A stretch of DNA of 64,000 nucleotides from assembly GCA_001414485.1 (NCBI GenBank), contig LLEY01000016.1, positions 124,001-188,000 on the forward strand, written 5' to 3'. Below are positions 23,165-33,552 of the stretch, piece after piece. Position 1 is the first letter of the stretch; every line of letters begins with the position of its first letter. The notes under the pieces are model-generated. The model did no database searches and was not told the DNA's origin. It saw only the letters and a program-made list of their open reading frames with translations. Source of the DNA: Calycina herbarum. Taxonomy: Eukaryota; Ascomycota; Leotiomycetes; Helotiales; Pezizellaceae. The position numbers and the translations under genes were made by a program.

Positions 23165-23933
23165 TATAATAGCTAGTTATTAGAAATAGGAATTACTAAG
23201 GTTATATACTAGCTAAGTTTACATACTAGATAGAATACGAGCTAGGTTTAGAAATATAATAGTTTATATACTAGATAGATACGTATTCGAGTCTTAGGAA
23301 TATTAGGTTTAGACTTTATTATTATCTAACCTCTTATATATAGATGCTCTCTTATTACGAATCACGTTTTACGTAGTAAGTAGTCTAGACAGCGCTTTAA
23401 TAGAATAAGATATAACGTCTAGGAAATAGAAAGTAATATAGAAGAGAATCTATAGCGCGGAAGGTACTTAGGATTCTAGGATCTTACTATTAGATTAATA
23501 TTAGGAATCACATAACATATATCGCTTGTATCGCTAGGCGACACGAGCAACATATCGACAGCATTGATAAGCGATGTAGGCGACATAGAAGGTTCTATAT
23601 ATACTGGTATATCTGCTATCTAGATAGGAGCTTCGTGCTTAACTTTAGTTATCAATCTTATTATCTTGTTTAACATCTTTGATATAAGTAACGAGTTCAC
23701 TTCTAAGTAAACAACCCATCGCGTTTGTACTTCTTACCTGTATACCAACCTTCGAGACTTAGTCATCTTTGTTTAGTTCGTTTGAGTTTCGTTACATCTC
23801 TCTCTCTCTCTCTATTAGAAAAGGCTAATTTAGTCTTTTTTTTTATATTAGAGCCTAGTATTCGTATATGTTATTCTATCGAACGTACTCCTATATACCT
23901 CTTTTGTAGTAGTATCTGTTTCGTGCTATTATA
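23165..23933 (-). repeat. LTR of family A, interrupted by a family B LTR
   Basis: 23165-23352 and 23797-23933 together match, in reverse complement, the family A LTR at 50060-50375, for example cctcttttgtagtagtatct near the end. The copy is RIP-decayed. I could not find a clean target duplication at its outer ends. An open frame across 23725-23934 is only LTR sequence. Confidence 0.7.
23353..23796 (-). repeat. Solo LTR of family B inserted in a family A LTR
   Basis: 444 bp, flanked by tctct at 23348-23352 and 23797-23801. In reverse complement it matches 49944-50736 minus the LTR inserted there. The insertion lies in a CT microsatellite-like stretch, so the duplication is less decisive than elsewhere, but the broken family A sequence on both sides supports the same boundaries. 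Confidence 0.75.
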
Positions 23934-24271
23934 AAAGAGAAAGAAGAAGAAAAGAATAATATATAAAAGTATTTTAAGACTTCTTAAAATACGGAGTTTT
24001 TATTTAAAATTATTATAGAGTTAGACTATATTTCTTTAGCGTTTGAATAAGAGCAAAAGAAGGTCGGTTATTATTATACGTACGCCTTCCTTTATAATTT
24101 CAATTTTAGGCTTTGTTTATTTGATTCCTCAAATCCTAAAATTCTCGGCCTTCTTCTTTCTCGTGGATATTAGAGAGTAGTTAGATAGAATGAGAATGTG
24201 TATAGGCTCAAAAGAACTATCTTGTGATTTTTCATAGGTGATTTCACTTCGCTATCTTATAATACTAACAC
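23934..24271. other. Right border of first transposon block
   Basis: A+T-rich sequence returning to normal composition. An imperfect inverted repeat (aaagaaggtcggtta near 24056 against the complement of ctcggccttcttcttt near 24152) could be a small hairpin or MITE end. No gene. Confidence 0.35.
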
Positions 24272-25569
24272 TTAATTTGTTTTGTTTTCCTCCTCAACCT
24301 TTCTCATTGCCTCAGCAGCCTCTTTCGCAGCGACCTTGGTTCGTTCTTCAAGCTCCTCAACTCCACTTATCCACTCAAACCTCTTTCTCCAATATATAAA
24401 TCTCTCTCTCGAGTGTCCATCCTTTCCTCCCTGCTTCTTATGCCAGTCGGTCCTCCATTCATTGCCAACGTTACCCTTCAGTTCATAAATTGCTTGAGCA
24501 TCGGTTGTGAACCATACTGCAGCGGCAGGCACATACCCATTTAGTGTCTTAACGTCATGGGCCTCTTTCGTCCACAAAAGATATCGCCTGTCAGGCTCTG
24601 TAGAAGATCTCGGAGTTAGTACTAGAATTCTGTATCATGGAAGTAAGGAGGGGTGTCGAAGGAGATAGATTCTTAAACCCCCCTACATGAACTGAAGTAG
24701 GAATAACGGAGGCTACCCACTATCTTTCCAACACGCAACTTCATCGTAATCTGCATCCCAACGATTTGTCTCTAGGACCCATTTCATCCACCATACGCGA
24801 TTACGCTGGTCCAACTCCGGATACTCTTTACGGTGGCGTGAAATTTCTGCATTGAACAAGTTAAAGTTGATCCATCCTTGTCGATTCACTTCGCGGTCAA
24901 GATCGGTTGATGGAGAATCGTCCCCTATATAAAGGATTCAAGTTAGCTGCTAATACCACTGTATAGGTTCAATAATTACTGATAGAAGAAAGATAATAAT
25001 ATACAGCCACGGTAATACTCCGTCCAAACTTGGTTAAACGGGAAGAGGAAATTGCCGTAGTCATAACCTTCACCCCCCTCTTCCTCACTCGTATACTCTG
25101 GAATTTTCGCTATTTCCACGAAAAGCTGGACCATCTTGTCGACGTAACCAAGCTGCTGTATTGCTTCCGCGAATGTCTTGAAATCGATGAATTAGTATAA
25201 ATTGCTCTTTTTCACAAAGAAATCTTTCTTTGACAATACATATTAGTAGTAAATGAAATCAGCCGTTGGAATAAGTAGAACTCAACGAGGGGCAGTAAAT
25301 GGAAACTACGTTTTACTTACCATCCAAACTGTGGGTGATACGCAATTGCGTACATTCCTCTCTTCATTATGCTTTATTGTTTCTTTAATAATAATCTTTG
25401 CGATCTCGGAAACGTTGGAATTGGGATCCAAAAACAATTTTTTGAGCGCAGCTAGTGTAGTCGAGGTTACTGCGGGTATTTTATATTTGTCTTTGGGCAT
25501 AGCTTCTTGCTGCGAAATAAACTCTTCCACGGTCTTGGGCCAGTGAGATTCATCGTCGTAACGGGACAT
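24272..25569 (-). CDS. Protein of unknown function, possibly DUF3632-type
   Basis: Four exons join in frame to 316 residues: 25321-25569, 25005-25176, 24721-24924 and 24272-24597. The N-terminus is MSRYDDESHWPKTVEEFISQ. The middle has WTEYYRGWDDSPS and a Trp-rich WINFNLFNAEISRH segment. The C-terminus is a charged helix ending EEENKTN. This arrangement, with conserved Trp-Asn-rich blocks, recalls the fungal DUF3632 family, whose function is unknown. I am not certain of the family. The gene sits directly at the edge of the transposon block but has no RIP stops. The second exon uses an AAG acceptor after a TACTAAT branch point, which is acceptable but not preferred, so that junction may be off by a few bases. 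Confidence 0.7.
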
Positions 25570-27039
25570 GGTGAAGTTGTTGTGAATGAGTCGAGCTACG
25601 AATGGTAGAACGAAAATGAGTTTGGATAATTATTCTGCGTAGTAGGTTTTGTGCCGATCCAAGATATATGTCGCAAAGATAAAGAAGTTGATGGTGGCTT
25701 GGGGAGGCGCGATGGATTAACCGAAAACGGCGCTTCCGAAGCAGTCCTCCGCACCGAGTACAAAGCCACAACGAATAGGATGTTGCGAGTTGCGGTCAAT
25801 GGGTTTATGGAGAGCCTAAGTGTCGTTTTGGGTGTGATGGAAGAGCTAGATGTTGATGTCCTTGAGCCTGAAGTTGTCGAGGAATGAAGTGGCTTTGATA
25901 ATTAATGGTTGGACCAATCATAATTTGGAAGGATACAGGAGCTCAAGTATGGCTCTCAAAGCGGCTTATAGCCATACCATGGTGAATGGGAGTGACGCCA
26001 TTTACAAAAGTCCAAGTGGATGGTGAAAACCAGAACCGTTTTCGCAGACCCTGAGTTTATCTCTTTGATAAAACAAATATACTTATTATGGCTTCTGTGT
26101 AATATTTTAATTTCAACCTACCCCAAGATCTTGACATCATCATGCTTTGTTGAGCTTATTTCTTGGAGATATTATCACTCGCTAGCTCTTTCGTACATCT
26201 TACTCGTCCACTATTACATACACTTAGTGTCCGGAGGATTTCGCTGGGCCGCCGAAATCTTAGCCCTGTGTATTTTGCAAAGTTTTACACCTTCATGAGT
26301 AGTTAGGACCGATTCAGGGCGAGCGGGGCCGGTGCTCGGAGCTGTATCGGGGTAGCGCTGCTAAAGCTGTCGGGAGTTTGAGCGAGTTCTTCTGTCTACT
26401 ATTTACAGCGTAACTTCTAAAATAATAGCCTAATAAATTAGAATTAGTTAAATAGTAGTTTTTTATCTTATATATCTTCTAGAAATACCAACTTTCTACT
26501 TATATACTTATAATTTCTATTTATAGTACTACTTAGAGTACTACTTGAGTAACTACTCTACTCTACTCAAAGGAGTCGCTACTCAAACTCTACTCTATTC
26601 TACTCAGACTACCCAGAGTACTACTGGAGTACCTGAGTAGTTTGTGCTCACACTGGATTAAGCGAAGTTGAAAATCGCCGAGAACACCTTCAACTACTCT
26701 ATCCAAAAGCCAAATGACTATCTCAAACTGCGCCACTCCTGTCTTCAAAAGTATAGTCAAGACTCCATAGCAGTGCAAACTCTTAAAATTTTGTTTACTC
26801 ATACCCATCTCACATTCACCAAAACCTGCCAGCTGACCCATCCTTGATTCAAAAAATTTGAACATTGTCCTGTCAAAAGTCGCTCCTCCCCTGCTGATCC
26901 AAGTTTACCAATAGCCCCACAATCGGCTTGTTATTTTCTATAAAAATGGACATCTAGTTCCTTCCTTCCACTCTCTAGAGCTAAATTGTTTAGCAACTGA
27001 TTGCCATTCAGGTAAGCACAACTAATCAACATTCCAGGA
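25570..27039. other. Intergenic region with repeat remnants
   Basis: No gene is recognised. 26320-26430 resembles a segment at about 41490-41600, sharing ctgctaa, gagcgag and taacttct in the same order. 26535-26640 is dense in gagta/tactc words and may be the subterminal region of a MITE. Minus-strand frame 26590-26865 (91 codons) has no domain and partly lies in this repeat. A consensus-looking donor, branch point and acceptor lie at 27012-27037, just before the next start codon. Confidence 0.4.
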
Positions 27040-28110
27040 ATGGGAGGTCACGATCCCATCCACGATTGGCTAGACGCCAAGCTCAGCGGAAAGAAAGGAG
27101 CCTTGAAAAAATACCTGGAAAACCAAGCAGCAGAATCAAGAGAGAAAAGTAGAATTCGAGGGGGACGATCAAGGTCACGTTCCCGAAGCTACATTTCAGA
27201 CGATGAAGAAGAAGATTGTCATGGCCATCCACCATCAGGGGGATACGGACGAGTAGGTATGAGTGGTACGAGTCACGGAGGATTGGGAGGACAACCTGGT
27301 ATGGGAAACAGGGGAATGGCAGGGGTTGGTTTTGGAGGTCCTATGGATGTGTATGGATCCAACAGAATGGCGGCTTTAGCTGCATTGGGAGCACCAGTTC
27401 AAGGAGGAAGAGCTCCCGGGGGGATCGTTGTCCCTTCAATGCCAGCTGACGCTTATGATCGAGTCGCTACAGGAAACAATTTGGCTGGACCTGGCGGCAG
27501 GGGGAATTTTCAATATAATGCTCCAGTGTGGGACCCTAACGCCGTTGGTCAAAACCAACCTCCTCAGATTGTACCACTAGGACCACCGAGAATGATGCAA
27601 AACCAACCGCCGCCACCACCACCACTTAATAACCAACCTCAGACCTCACAGGGAGGAAGATCTCAAGTATTCTCCCAAGCACCAGCTCCTCATCGTTTGA
27701 ATAGTGTTTTCCCGCCAAGGGGGGAAAACCAACAAAATAATGGCAGACAAGTACGCTTCGCAAGTTCACCACCACCCTACAATTCACAAGACCCCTCTCG
27801 AAATCGCTCACGCCCAGCAATAAGAAACCAGATCTCATCCCCAGCTCCAAGAATGCAAGGCCAATCGAGACCTCCCCAACAAAATCAACAAGCCTACGAG
27901 AATAACTCTGTATCCTTCAGGCCACCCCAAGAGCAATCTAACCGAAGTTCTTCAAGATCTAGGCCTCAAACACCCCAACCTTCACAAACAAGACCAGGAC
28001 CAGTTCATGCTCAAACTGCCCCTGTAATTTTGGGACAACCTGGTAGGACTTATATTGAGGGATTTGCTACTCAACCTGAGGAAGAGCGTGGGAGACGAAT
28101 AGGGCGGTAA
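27040..28110 (+). CDS. Low-complexity Gly/Pro/Gln-rich protein with RS segment
   Basis: Single-exon frame of 356 residues. A short ordered N-terminus (MGGHDPIHDWLDAKLSGKKG) is followed by an Arg-Ser run (GGRSRSRSRS), an acidic patch, a Gly-rich zone and a long Pro/Gln/Asn-rich disordered region. The C-terminus is GRTYIEGFATQPEEERGRR. I do not recognise a family. The RS and Pro/Gln composition would fit an RNA- or condensate-associated protein, but this is only inference. The last residues resemble the end of the next gene downstream (EGYAT there, EGFAT here), so the two may be related or share a partner. It reads without stops through low-complexity sequence. Confidence 0.75.
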   Translation: MGGHDPIHDWLDAKLSGKKGALKKYLENQAAESREKSRIRGGRSRSRSRSYISDDEEEDCHGHPPSGGYGRVGMSGTSHGGLGGQPGMGNRGMAGVGFGGPMDVYGSNRMAALAALGAPVQGGRAPGGIVVPSMPADAYDRVATGNNLAGPGGRGNFQYNAPVWDPNAVGQNQPPQIVPLGPPRMMQNQPPPPPPLNNQPQTSQGGRSQVFSQAPAPHRLNSVFPPRGENQQNNGRQVRFASSPPPYNSQDPSRNRSRPAIRNQISSPAPRMQGQSRPPQQNQQAYENNSVSFRPPQEQSNRSSSRSRPQTPQPSQTRPGPVHAQTAPVILGQPGRTYIEGFATQPEEERGRRIGR

Positions 28111-28892
28111 TGGGCGGTATTAAGAGGGATGAGATTGGGAGATAGTTGCTTTTGGGCGTGGATATCTAATATATTATATAAAAATGTATGATCTAATGTC
28201 CTTTCCTTCGAACAAAAACCAAAAGGTCTCAAACGGCTTTACGAAGACTTGAAAGTTTATGGCTGAATGTACCAAGTGACGTTGTGGAAATAGCTGAGTT
28301 ATTGGGTGGGAGGTCGTTTGGCGTAGTTTCATTGATTTTCCCTCCAATTCTTGTTACTCGAGAAAGGACACGAGGGGAAATGAGAGTTTATACCTCGAGT
28401 CGTTTGCTTCCGTGATATGGCTAGGAAAACCGCGACTCTAAGAGCTTGGACTTTCTCGTAACTCTGGATCGAAATGATCGGAATTCACTTGCTTTTCTTC
28501 ATAGATACAATTATCACATTGATGATCCTATACCATGAACCACTTCCTTATTAGAACGAACGTGAATAAGAGCTAAAGACCTAGAGAAGCTGTCAATATT
28601 GCTCCAAAGACCTCCGTGGTCATACAAGACCGTAACACATTCACTGAAAGTAATATTGAGAGCAACAAAACACCAAATTCTTCCACCCCTATTCACAAGC
28701 GACCTCCTTGTTTCCCAGCGAATCATCTTCCAACAAAGTTCAATCACAATAATTTTGTACTACACCAGTAGAAATATTTAACATCACCCAAACACCAAAC
28801 CCATCAAACATTAAGAAATCTCATTCTCCGGCAGCCATCCTTCTATATTGCAGTCTCATATGACACTTGGCAAGCTTTGCCTCACCAGCTCA
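28111..28892. other. Intergenic region between the two low-complexity genes
   Basis: Probably holds the 3' UTR of the upstream gene and the promoter of the downstream gene. Short frames on both strands (60-77 codons) show no domain. Confidence 0.4.
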
Positions 28893-30533
28893 ATGTTCGC
28901 CAAACTGAAAAGCATTTTTAACTCCAAAGAGCGAAGATCAAAATCAAAAGGCCGTAAACGACCCCGCAGCTTGTCCGAATCCCCGGAAGAATTAGAATAT
29001 GAAAATTACACTCGATCTCGGTCTCGGTCCCGGTCTAGAGACAAATTACGACGCGCAAAATCCGATGGACATAGAAAGCGTAGGAGAAGAAGCAGCTCCC
29101 CACGATCACTATCTCGCTATCGACGAAGAAGAAACACTGATGGTTCGAGATCGAGGGAAGGTTCAGAATTGGGAAGATGTGATCGGAGGGATGATGATTT
29201 ACCACCCTTGCCCCCAATCCCAGATGCTCACCGAGAACAACGAGATGGGAAAGAGGACATCCGCAGACTAACCACTGAGCAGTTAAGAAGGGAGTTAGAG
29301 AAGAGAGAAACTCAACTAATCAGGAGACAAGAAGAGCAAACTCCTCCACCTGCGAGACAGCAGCAGCTCCCACAACCGCCCCGTGTAGAAGCACTGCCGA
29401 TAAGAAGGAAAGAGCTCCCGACCCCTGTGAAATTGCCTCCACAATCACCTCAGGGAGCGGGACAACTAATAAGAAGACAAGAGCAATTCCCTGCTCCAGT
29501 GCAGTCACCACCACAATCACCTCGAGGAGGAGCGGCACAACCGCAAGCAATAAGACGGCCAGAACAAGTTCCTTCTCCCCGACAACAGCAACCTCCCCCA
29601 CAGTCACCCCGAAGAGGCGGTCCACCCCCGATTGACCGCGCTAACACTATAGCTCGTGAGATGGCAGCCATCCAAGAACACCAAGCCAAGCTAGACGCAG
29701 AAGAAAACCGCCGAGCCCGCGAAAAACAAGAAGTCGCAGATAGAGATAAACAAAAGAAAGCCGACGACCAACGTAAACGAGACGAGGAACGCAAAATCGC
29801 CGCAAGAGAAAGACAAAAAGAAGCAGATCAGAAACGGAGAATTGAACAAGAAAGATTCGATATCCAAAAGAAAGTAGAAGCTGATGAAAAGCGACAGCGA
29901 GAAGAAGATGAGAAGAGAGAACGCGAAGAAGCCAAGAAACAAGAACGTGAGAGGAAAGAACAACAGCGGATAGCAGACGAAGCCCGCCGAGCAGAGCGAA
30001 AAAAGCGGGAACGCGAAGCCGCGGAGAAAGCATGGAAACAAGCCAAGGAAGAAGAAGAGCGTAGAAGACGGATTGACGCTCAACAAAAAGCTGATGAGGA
30101 AAAGAGGCGTAGGGACGCGGAGAAAGCAAAAGGACAAGCTTATAGAGAAGCAGAGGAAAGAGCTAGAAGAAGGGAGGAAAGTAACAAGAGAGATTTTGAG
30201 GAAGCGAGACAACGTCGTAAAATAAAAGACCTTGAGGATGCCCGAATAAGAGAGGAAGAGCGCCAACAAGTTGCTGCCGAGGAAAGGACACGAATTGAAC
30301 GGGAAGCCAGGGAGAAACAAGAAGCTCTGGATGCACAGAAACAGCGCCAACAACAGAGACCTCGGCGACCTGGTTTACCTCCTGCTCTGACTGATGAGAA
30401 CCTTCGGGGCTACAGAGAAGGATTTATCGACAATGAAGCTCAGAGTACATTGGACAGAGGTTTAGGAAACTGTACTAGAACTATTCTTGAGGGCTATGCT
30501 ACCCCTTCAGAGTTTTACAATAGGGGAAGATAA
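28893..30533 (+). CDS. RS-rich, long charged-helix protein
   Basis: Frame of 546 residues from MFAKLKSIFNSKERRS. An upstream in-frame ATG at 28848 adds 15 residues with a less convincing start. The order is an RS-rich basic region (TRSRSRSRSRDKL), a Pro/Gln region with repeated RRQEQ...PPQSP units (about residues 145-250), then some 230 residues of Glu/Lys/Arg-rich sequence that should form a single alpha helix or coiled coil. A Pro-rich hinge and the ending CTRTILEGYATPSEFYNRGR follow. No enzyme domain is present. Function unknown. It lies head to tail with the 27-kb gene and shares its C-terminal motif. Confidence 0.8.
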   Translation: MFAKLKSIFNSKERRSKSKGRKRPRSLSESPEELEYENYTRSRSRSRSRDKLRRAKSDGHRKRRRRSSSPRSLSRYRRRRNTDGSRSREGSELGRCDRRDDDLPPLPPIPDAHREQRDGKEDIRRLTTEQLRRELEKRETQLIRRQEEQTPPPARQQQLPQPPRVEALPIRRKELPTPVKLPPQSPQGAGQLIRRQEQFPAPVQSPPQSPRGGAAQPQAIRRPEQVPSPRQQQPPPQSPRRGGPPPIDRANTIAREMAAIQEHQAKLDAEENRRAREKQEVADRDKQKKADDQRKRDEERKIAARERQKEADQKRRIEQERFDIQKKVEADEKRQREEDEKREREEAKKQERERKEQQRIADEARRAERKKREREAAEKAWKQAKEEEERRRRIDAQQKADEEKRRRDAEKAKGQAYREAEERARRREESNKRDFEEARQRRKIKDLEDARIREEERQQVAAEERTRIEREAREKQEALDAQKQRQQQRPRRPGLPPALTDENLRGYREGFIDNEAQSTLDRGLGNCTRTILEGYATPSEFYNRGR

Positions 30534-31299
30534 TGATTGTACGGATGGTTTGGCTGGGAAGCTTTGGAAAGCCACTATATCTGGGCAGGTTCTTTTAGGT
30601 TGGGTAGCTATAGCTGTAGGAAATGACCATAATTGACGCTTCAATTTTTATTCATGTCTTCCGTTAACTTGAGAGTAAATTTTAGCCGAGACAGCTTTCC
30701 GCTCAAAGCCTTTGGTTGGTGCCAATTTGTCGAATGCAACCACTTCCGACACGTAAGTGAATCGTAGCTGCCAAGGGTCGAGCTAGTAGGCAGGTCGTTC
30801 CTTCCTCGTCTCGTCCGGAAGAGTTTTCGCGTTGGGTTTGCTTCTTCCTCATGGACCCCAGGCCTAAATGGGATTAGCTCCGAGTATACCCGCCAGAAGT
30901 TTTTCTCTCGAGTACAATTCCAAGTTGAAGGTCGAGACAGAACGAGAGGAAAGTGGAATGGACCAGAGTCACGTAGTCTCAGTGTGCGGCGTTGTGAGAG
31001 GGACCGTAGCTTGTCGATGGTAATGTGGGTTGAATTACACAGGTTTGAAATGCGCTTCGAGCCGTGGGTAGGTAGGTTTAAGCATGGAAGCCCGGGTGCA
31101 GAGGGAGAAGGTCTGTGACTGGAATCCTCGAAACGTTGATTTCGAGTATGGGAAACGCAGAGCTGTCTTGTGGTTCCAATGACTCTGAACTCAACGGAGA
31201 TATACGTACAATTTCATTGCCGCTCAACAAAGTGTTTTGCAGAAACGTGTATGCACCAACCTGAACTCCTCTAAAATGCAAATGTAGACAAGTCCACGC
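30534..31299. other. Intergenic region between convergent genes
   Basis: Lies between the stop codons of the RS-rich gene and the AP-3 mu gene and should hold both 3' UTRs. One 67-codon minus frame (31078-31281) shows no domain. No other feature seen. Confidence 0.4.
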
Positions 31300-33052
31300 C
31301 TAGCACCTAGCCTCAACTCCATTTCTGCTAATAGTCAAATACTTGACACCCTTGTACGGCTTGACTCCTTCCCCAACACCACGGCTTTTCCTCATATCAA
31401 TGACCAAAGACTCCACCTTGATGCCACTAGCTAACCACCCTTTAACAGAAAAGCTAGCTGACGCCGAGCTAGGCATCAAAATCTTGTTTTGCTCGATTTT
31501 GCGTGCATCAGTCTGTTCATCTGGTTTCTCCGCCTTTTCAGACAGTGCTGGCGTGCTTTGATATGGCTCTTCGTCGTAATCACATTTTCCATCCAGTTTA
31601 AAGCCGTTACCTTCAAAATCTTCGCCATCCGTAAGAGGACCAGCAATTGTGCACCGAAGACTGGCACCCCCCGCGACCGCTTCCTTTGCTGGGATATGCC
31701 ATTCCAGGTTTGTACCTCCGGGGTTATAAGTTGTGTCCCCTCTGCTGGGCCTAATTTCAGAGAGATTTCTCACTTCATCAGGCAAAGGGATAGAGACTAC
31801 GAGATCTTCTAATGTGGGTGTCGAAGAAGTCCCAGCTTGCATACCTAACCCGCCAAATCCAGACCCCGAACGACCACCAGCATGGGATCGAGAGGAAGAC
31901 CCCGAGATTGACGAGTTTCCTTGACCAGAAACCTTGGTAATGAGAAGTTTCACCTCAAAGTCAGATCCCGTAGGTCCAAGATTCGTCTTGATTTCCACAT
32001 GGACGGGCAGCTTCAAGCTGGAAGCATTTGGGGAAATACCTTGTCCACTCTGGAATGGTAGTAAATCGACCTCGTAGCCCGCCAACACAAAACGGCCATC
32101 TGGTGGTACAAAACTCAATTCTCCGGGCTTTTCTCTCCATTTTGCCAGTCTCACACAAGGATGAAATACAGGCAATTCCATCACGCTGTTGAGATTCTGT
32201 TTTCCGGACGGCGTCGAAAGGTTTAGTAGCATGTCGGGAACCCCAGAAATTTTGGAGGTAAACGCGATGGTTCCATTGGCGAAAGCTGCTAAAGGTCGAC
32301 CGGAAGGAGCGAGGGTTACTGACAGCGTTTCGACTATGTCTACATACATTTCATTGGAAGTATGCCGTACGTTCGCTCTTCGCCAGGGCAGGGCAGGAGT
32401 ATTTGCTGTTAATGCTGTCGCAGACGATATGCCAGCCATGTTTGAACTCGAGGATGCAGAGAAACCAGCCTTACTAAAGTTGGCATGTTAGAGAGCATAC
32501 TTTCGAGATTGGAAATATGACGAACCCCGGCATGGTGATTCCTCCCAACAACTTCCCAATCCAGCCTTCCACCTCCACCAGGTCTCTTAGAGCGTTTGGT
32601 TCCGTTGTGCTCACTGCCCCAGAATCGCACATCTCGTTCAAGAGTTGAGCGATCACATCGTAGCTACTCTCCACCTTGTGTGCCAGCAAAGGCGAACCCA
32701 CGAATTCCTCCAAGACATCGATAACTCGGTGGAGGAATTCGAGTGCAAGTAGTGGTTCGATTTCGGAGGAGGACGCGAGGAGGAACAGGAGATTCGAGTG
32801 GAGAAGACTGAAAACCAAGGTTGGCGGAGAAGTATTGGGGAGGTATATTAGACTAGGTCGCGGTTGGGGATGGTTGGAATAGAGGGGTAGAAGTTGCTGA
32901 GCAGAGAGAGGCCGACCAGTGTAAACATGCGAGAGAATAGGTCGGCTAGAACATGGTTAGTTTACGTAGTTCTGAGTCTTGAGGAAGGAAGATAGGGATA
33001 TTCAGTACTTATTCTCATCGTAGACATGTAAGGCCTCTATGACCTCGCTCAT
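31300..33052 (-). CDS. apm3: AP-3 adaptor complex mu subunit
   Basis: Three exons, 33009-33052, 32526-32945 and 31300-32473, give 545 residues. The N-terminal longin-like part reads MSEVIEALHVYDENN, then LHSNLLFLLASSSEIEPLLA and LEFLHRVIDVLEEF. The C-terminal mu-homology domain begins at about PALPWRRANVRHTSNEMYVD, a signature of AP-3 mu, and continues to KYLTISRNGVEARC. AP-3 sorts cargo from Golgi or endosomes to the vacuole, and the mu subunit binds tyrosine sorting signals. The second intron starts GTTCGT, a weak donor, but only this join gives the expected G-K-A-G-F sequence. It is divergent from the DUF4536 gene, with 167 bp between the start codons. Confidence 0.92.
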
Positions 33053-33219
33053 CGTCAAGACTTGGATGTATTTTGTGACATCTAAAGTTCGAGGCGTGGG
33101 GTAGAGGGAGTGAGAGCTCCTAGAAATGCACGGACGATGCGAGGCTCTCATCCCCAACACCCAACGACCTCTTGGATTCCAAGAGCACATCAAACTCGAT
33201 ATCCGAATCACATATCACC
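33053..33219. promoter_or_regulatory. Bidirectional promoter between AP-3 mu and DUF4536 genes
   Basis: The two start codons are only 167 bp apart and face away from each other, so the leaders and core promoters share this space. No TATA box is evident. Confidence 0.5.
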
Positions 33220-33552
33220 ATGGGCAAAAATCCTTTATTAGAAATCGATAAGACTGAGTCTCTTGAGGAAGCTTTGGCAAGAGATAGAGATGACTGTATG
33301 CCATGTCGGGTAGTGGGTTAGACAGCTCCTTTTCCCCAGAATCTGTTGCCCAAAGCTAACAACCTGTCAGGGGCATCTGCATTCATTGGACTCGGTGCAT
33401 ATAGCTGGTGGTCAGGTCATACACAACTCGAAAGACAGCAAGCGAAGATTTTGGCAAGCAAGAGCATGTTCGGGATGAAGAGCCGGCAGACAGGAATTAC
33501 GGGCATCGCGTTGTCTCTGGTGGGGTTGGGCCTTTGGAGATTGGTCAATTGA
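33220..33552 (+). CDS. Small mitochondrial-type membrane protein, DUF4536/DMAC1-like
   Basis: Two exons, 33220-33316 and 33371-33552, give 92 residues. The protein has a CxxC motif in RDDCMPCRVVG, directly followed by a hydrophobic segment (ASAFIGLGAYSWWSG). A second hydrophobic segment ends the protein (GITGIALSLVGLGLWRLVN). This CxxC-plus-two-helix plan is that of the DUF4536 domain, found in human DMAC1, a complex I distal-arm assembly factor. A similar role in this fungus is inference. The intron is GT-AG with a GCTAAC branch point. Confidence 0.8.

Noticed and set aside
23725..23934. 69-codon plus-strand frame
   Set aside because: It spans the junction of two nested LTRs and has no coding meaning.
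26590..26865. 91-codon minus-strand frame starting MFKFFESRMGQ
   Set aside because: It has no domain and its end lies in the GAGTA repeat. There is not enough evidence for a gene.
29320..30353. Long minus-strand frames opposite the charged-helix gene
   Set aside because: They are antisense shadows of GAA/AAG-rich codons, giving Leu/Phe/Ser-rich sequences without biological features.
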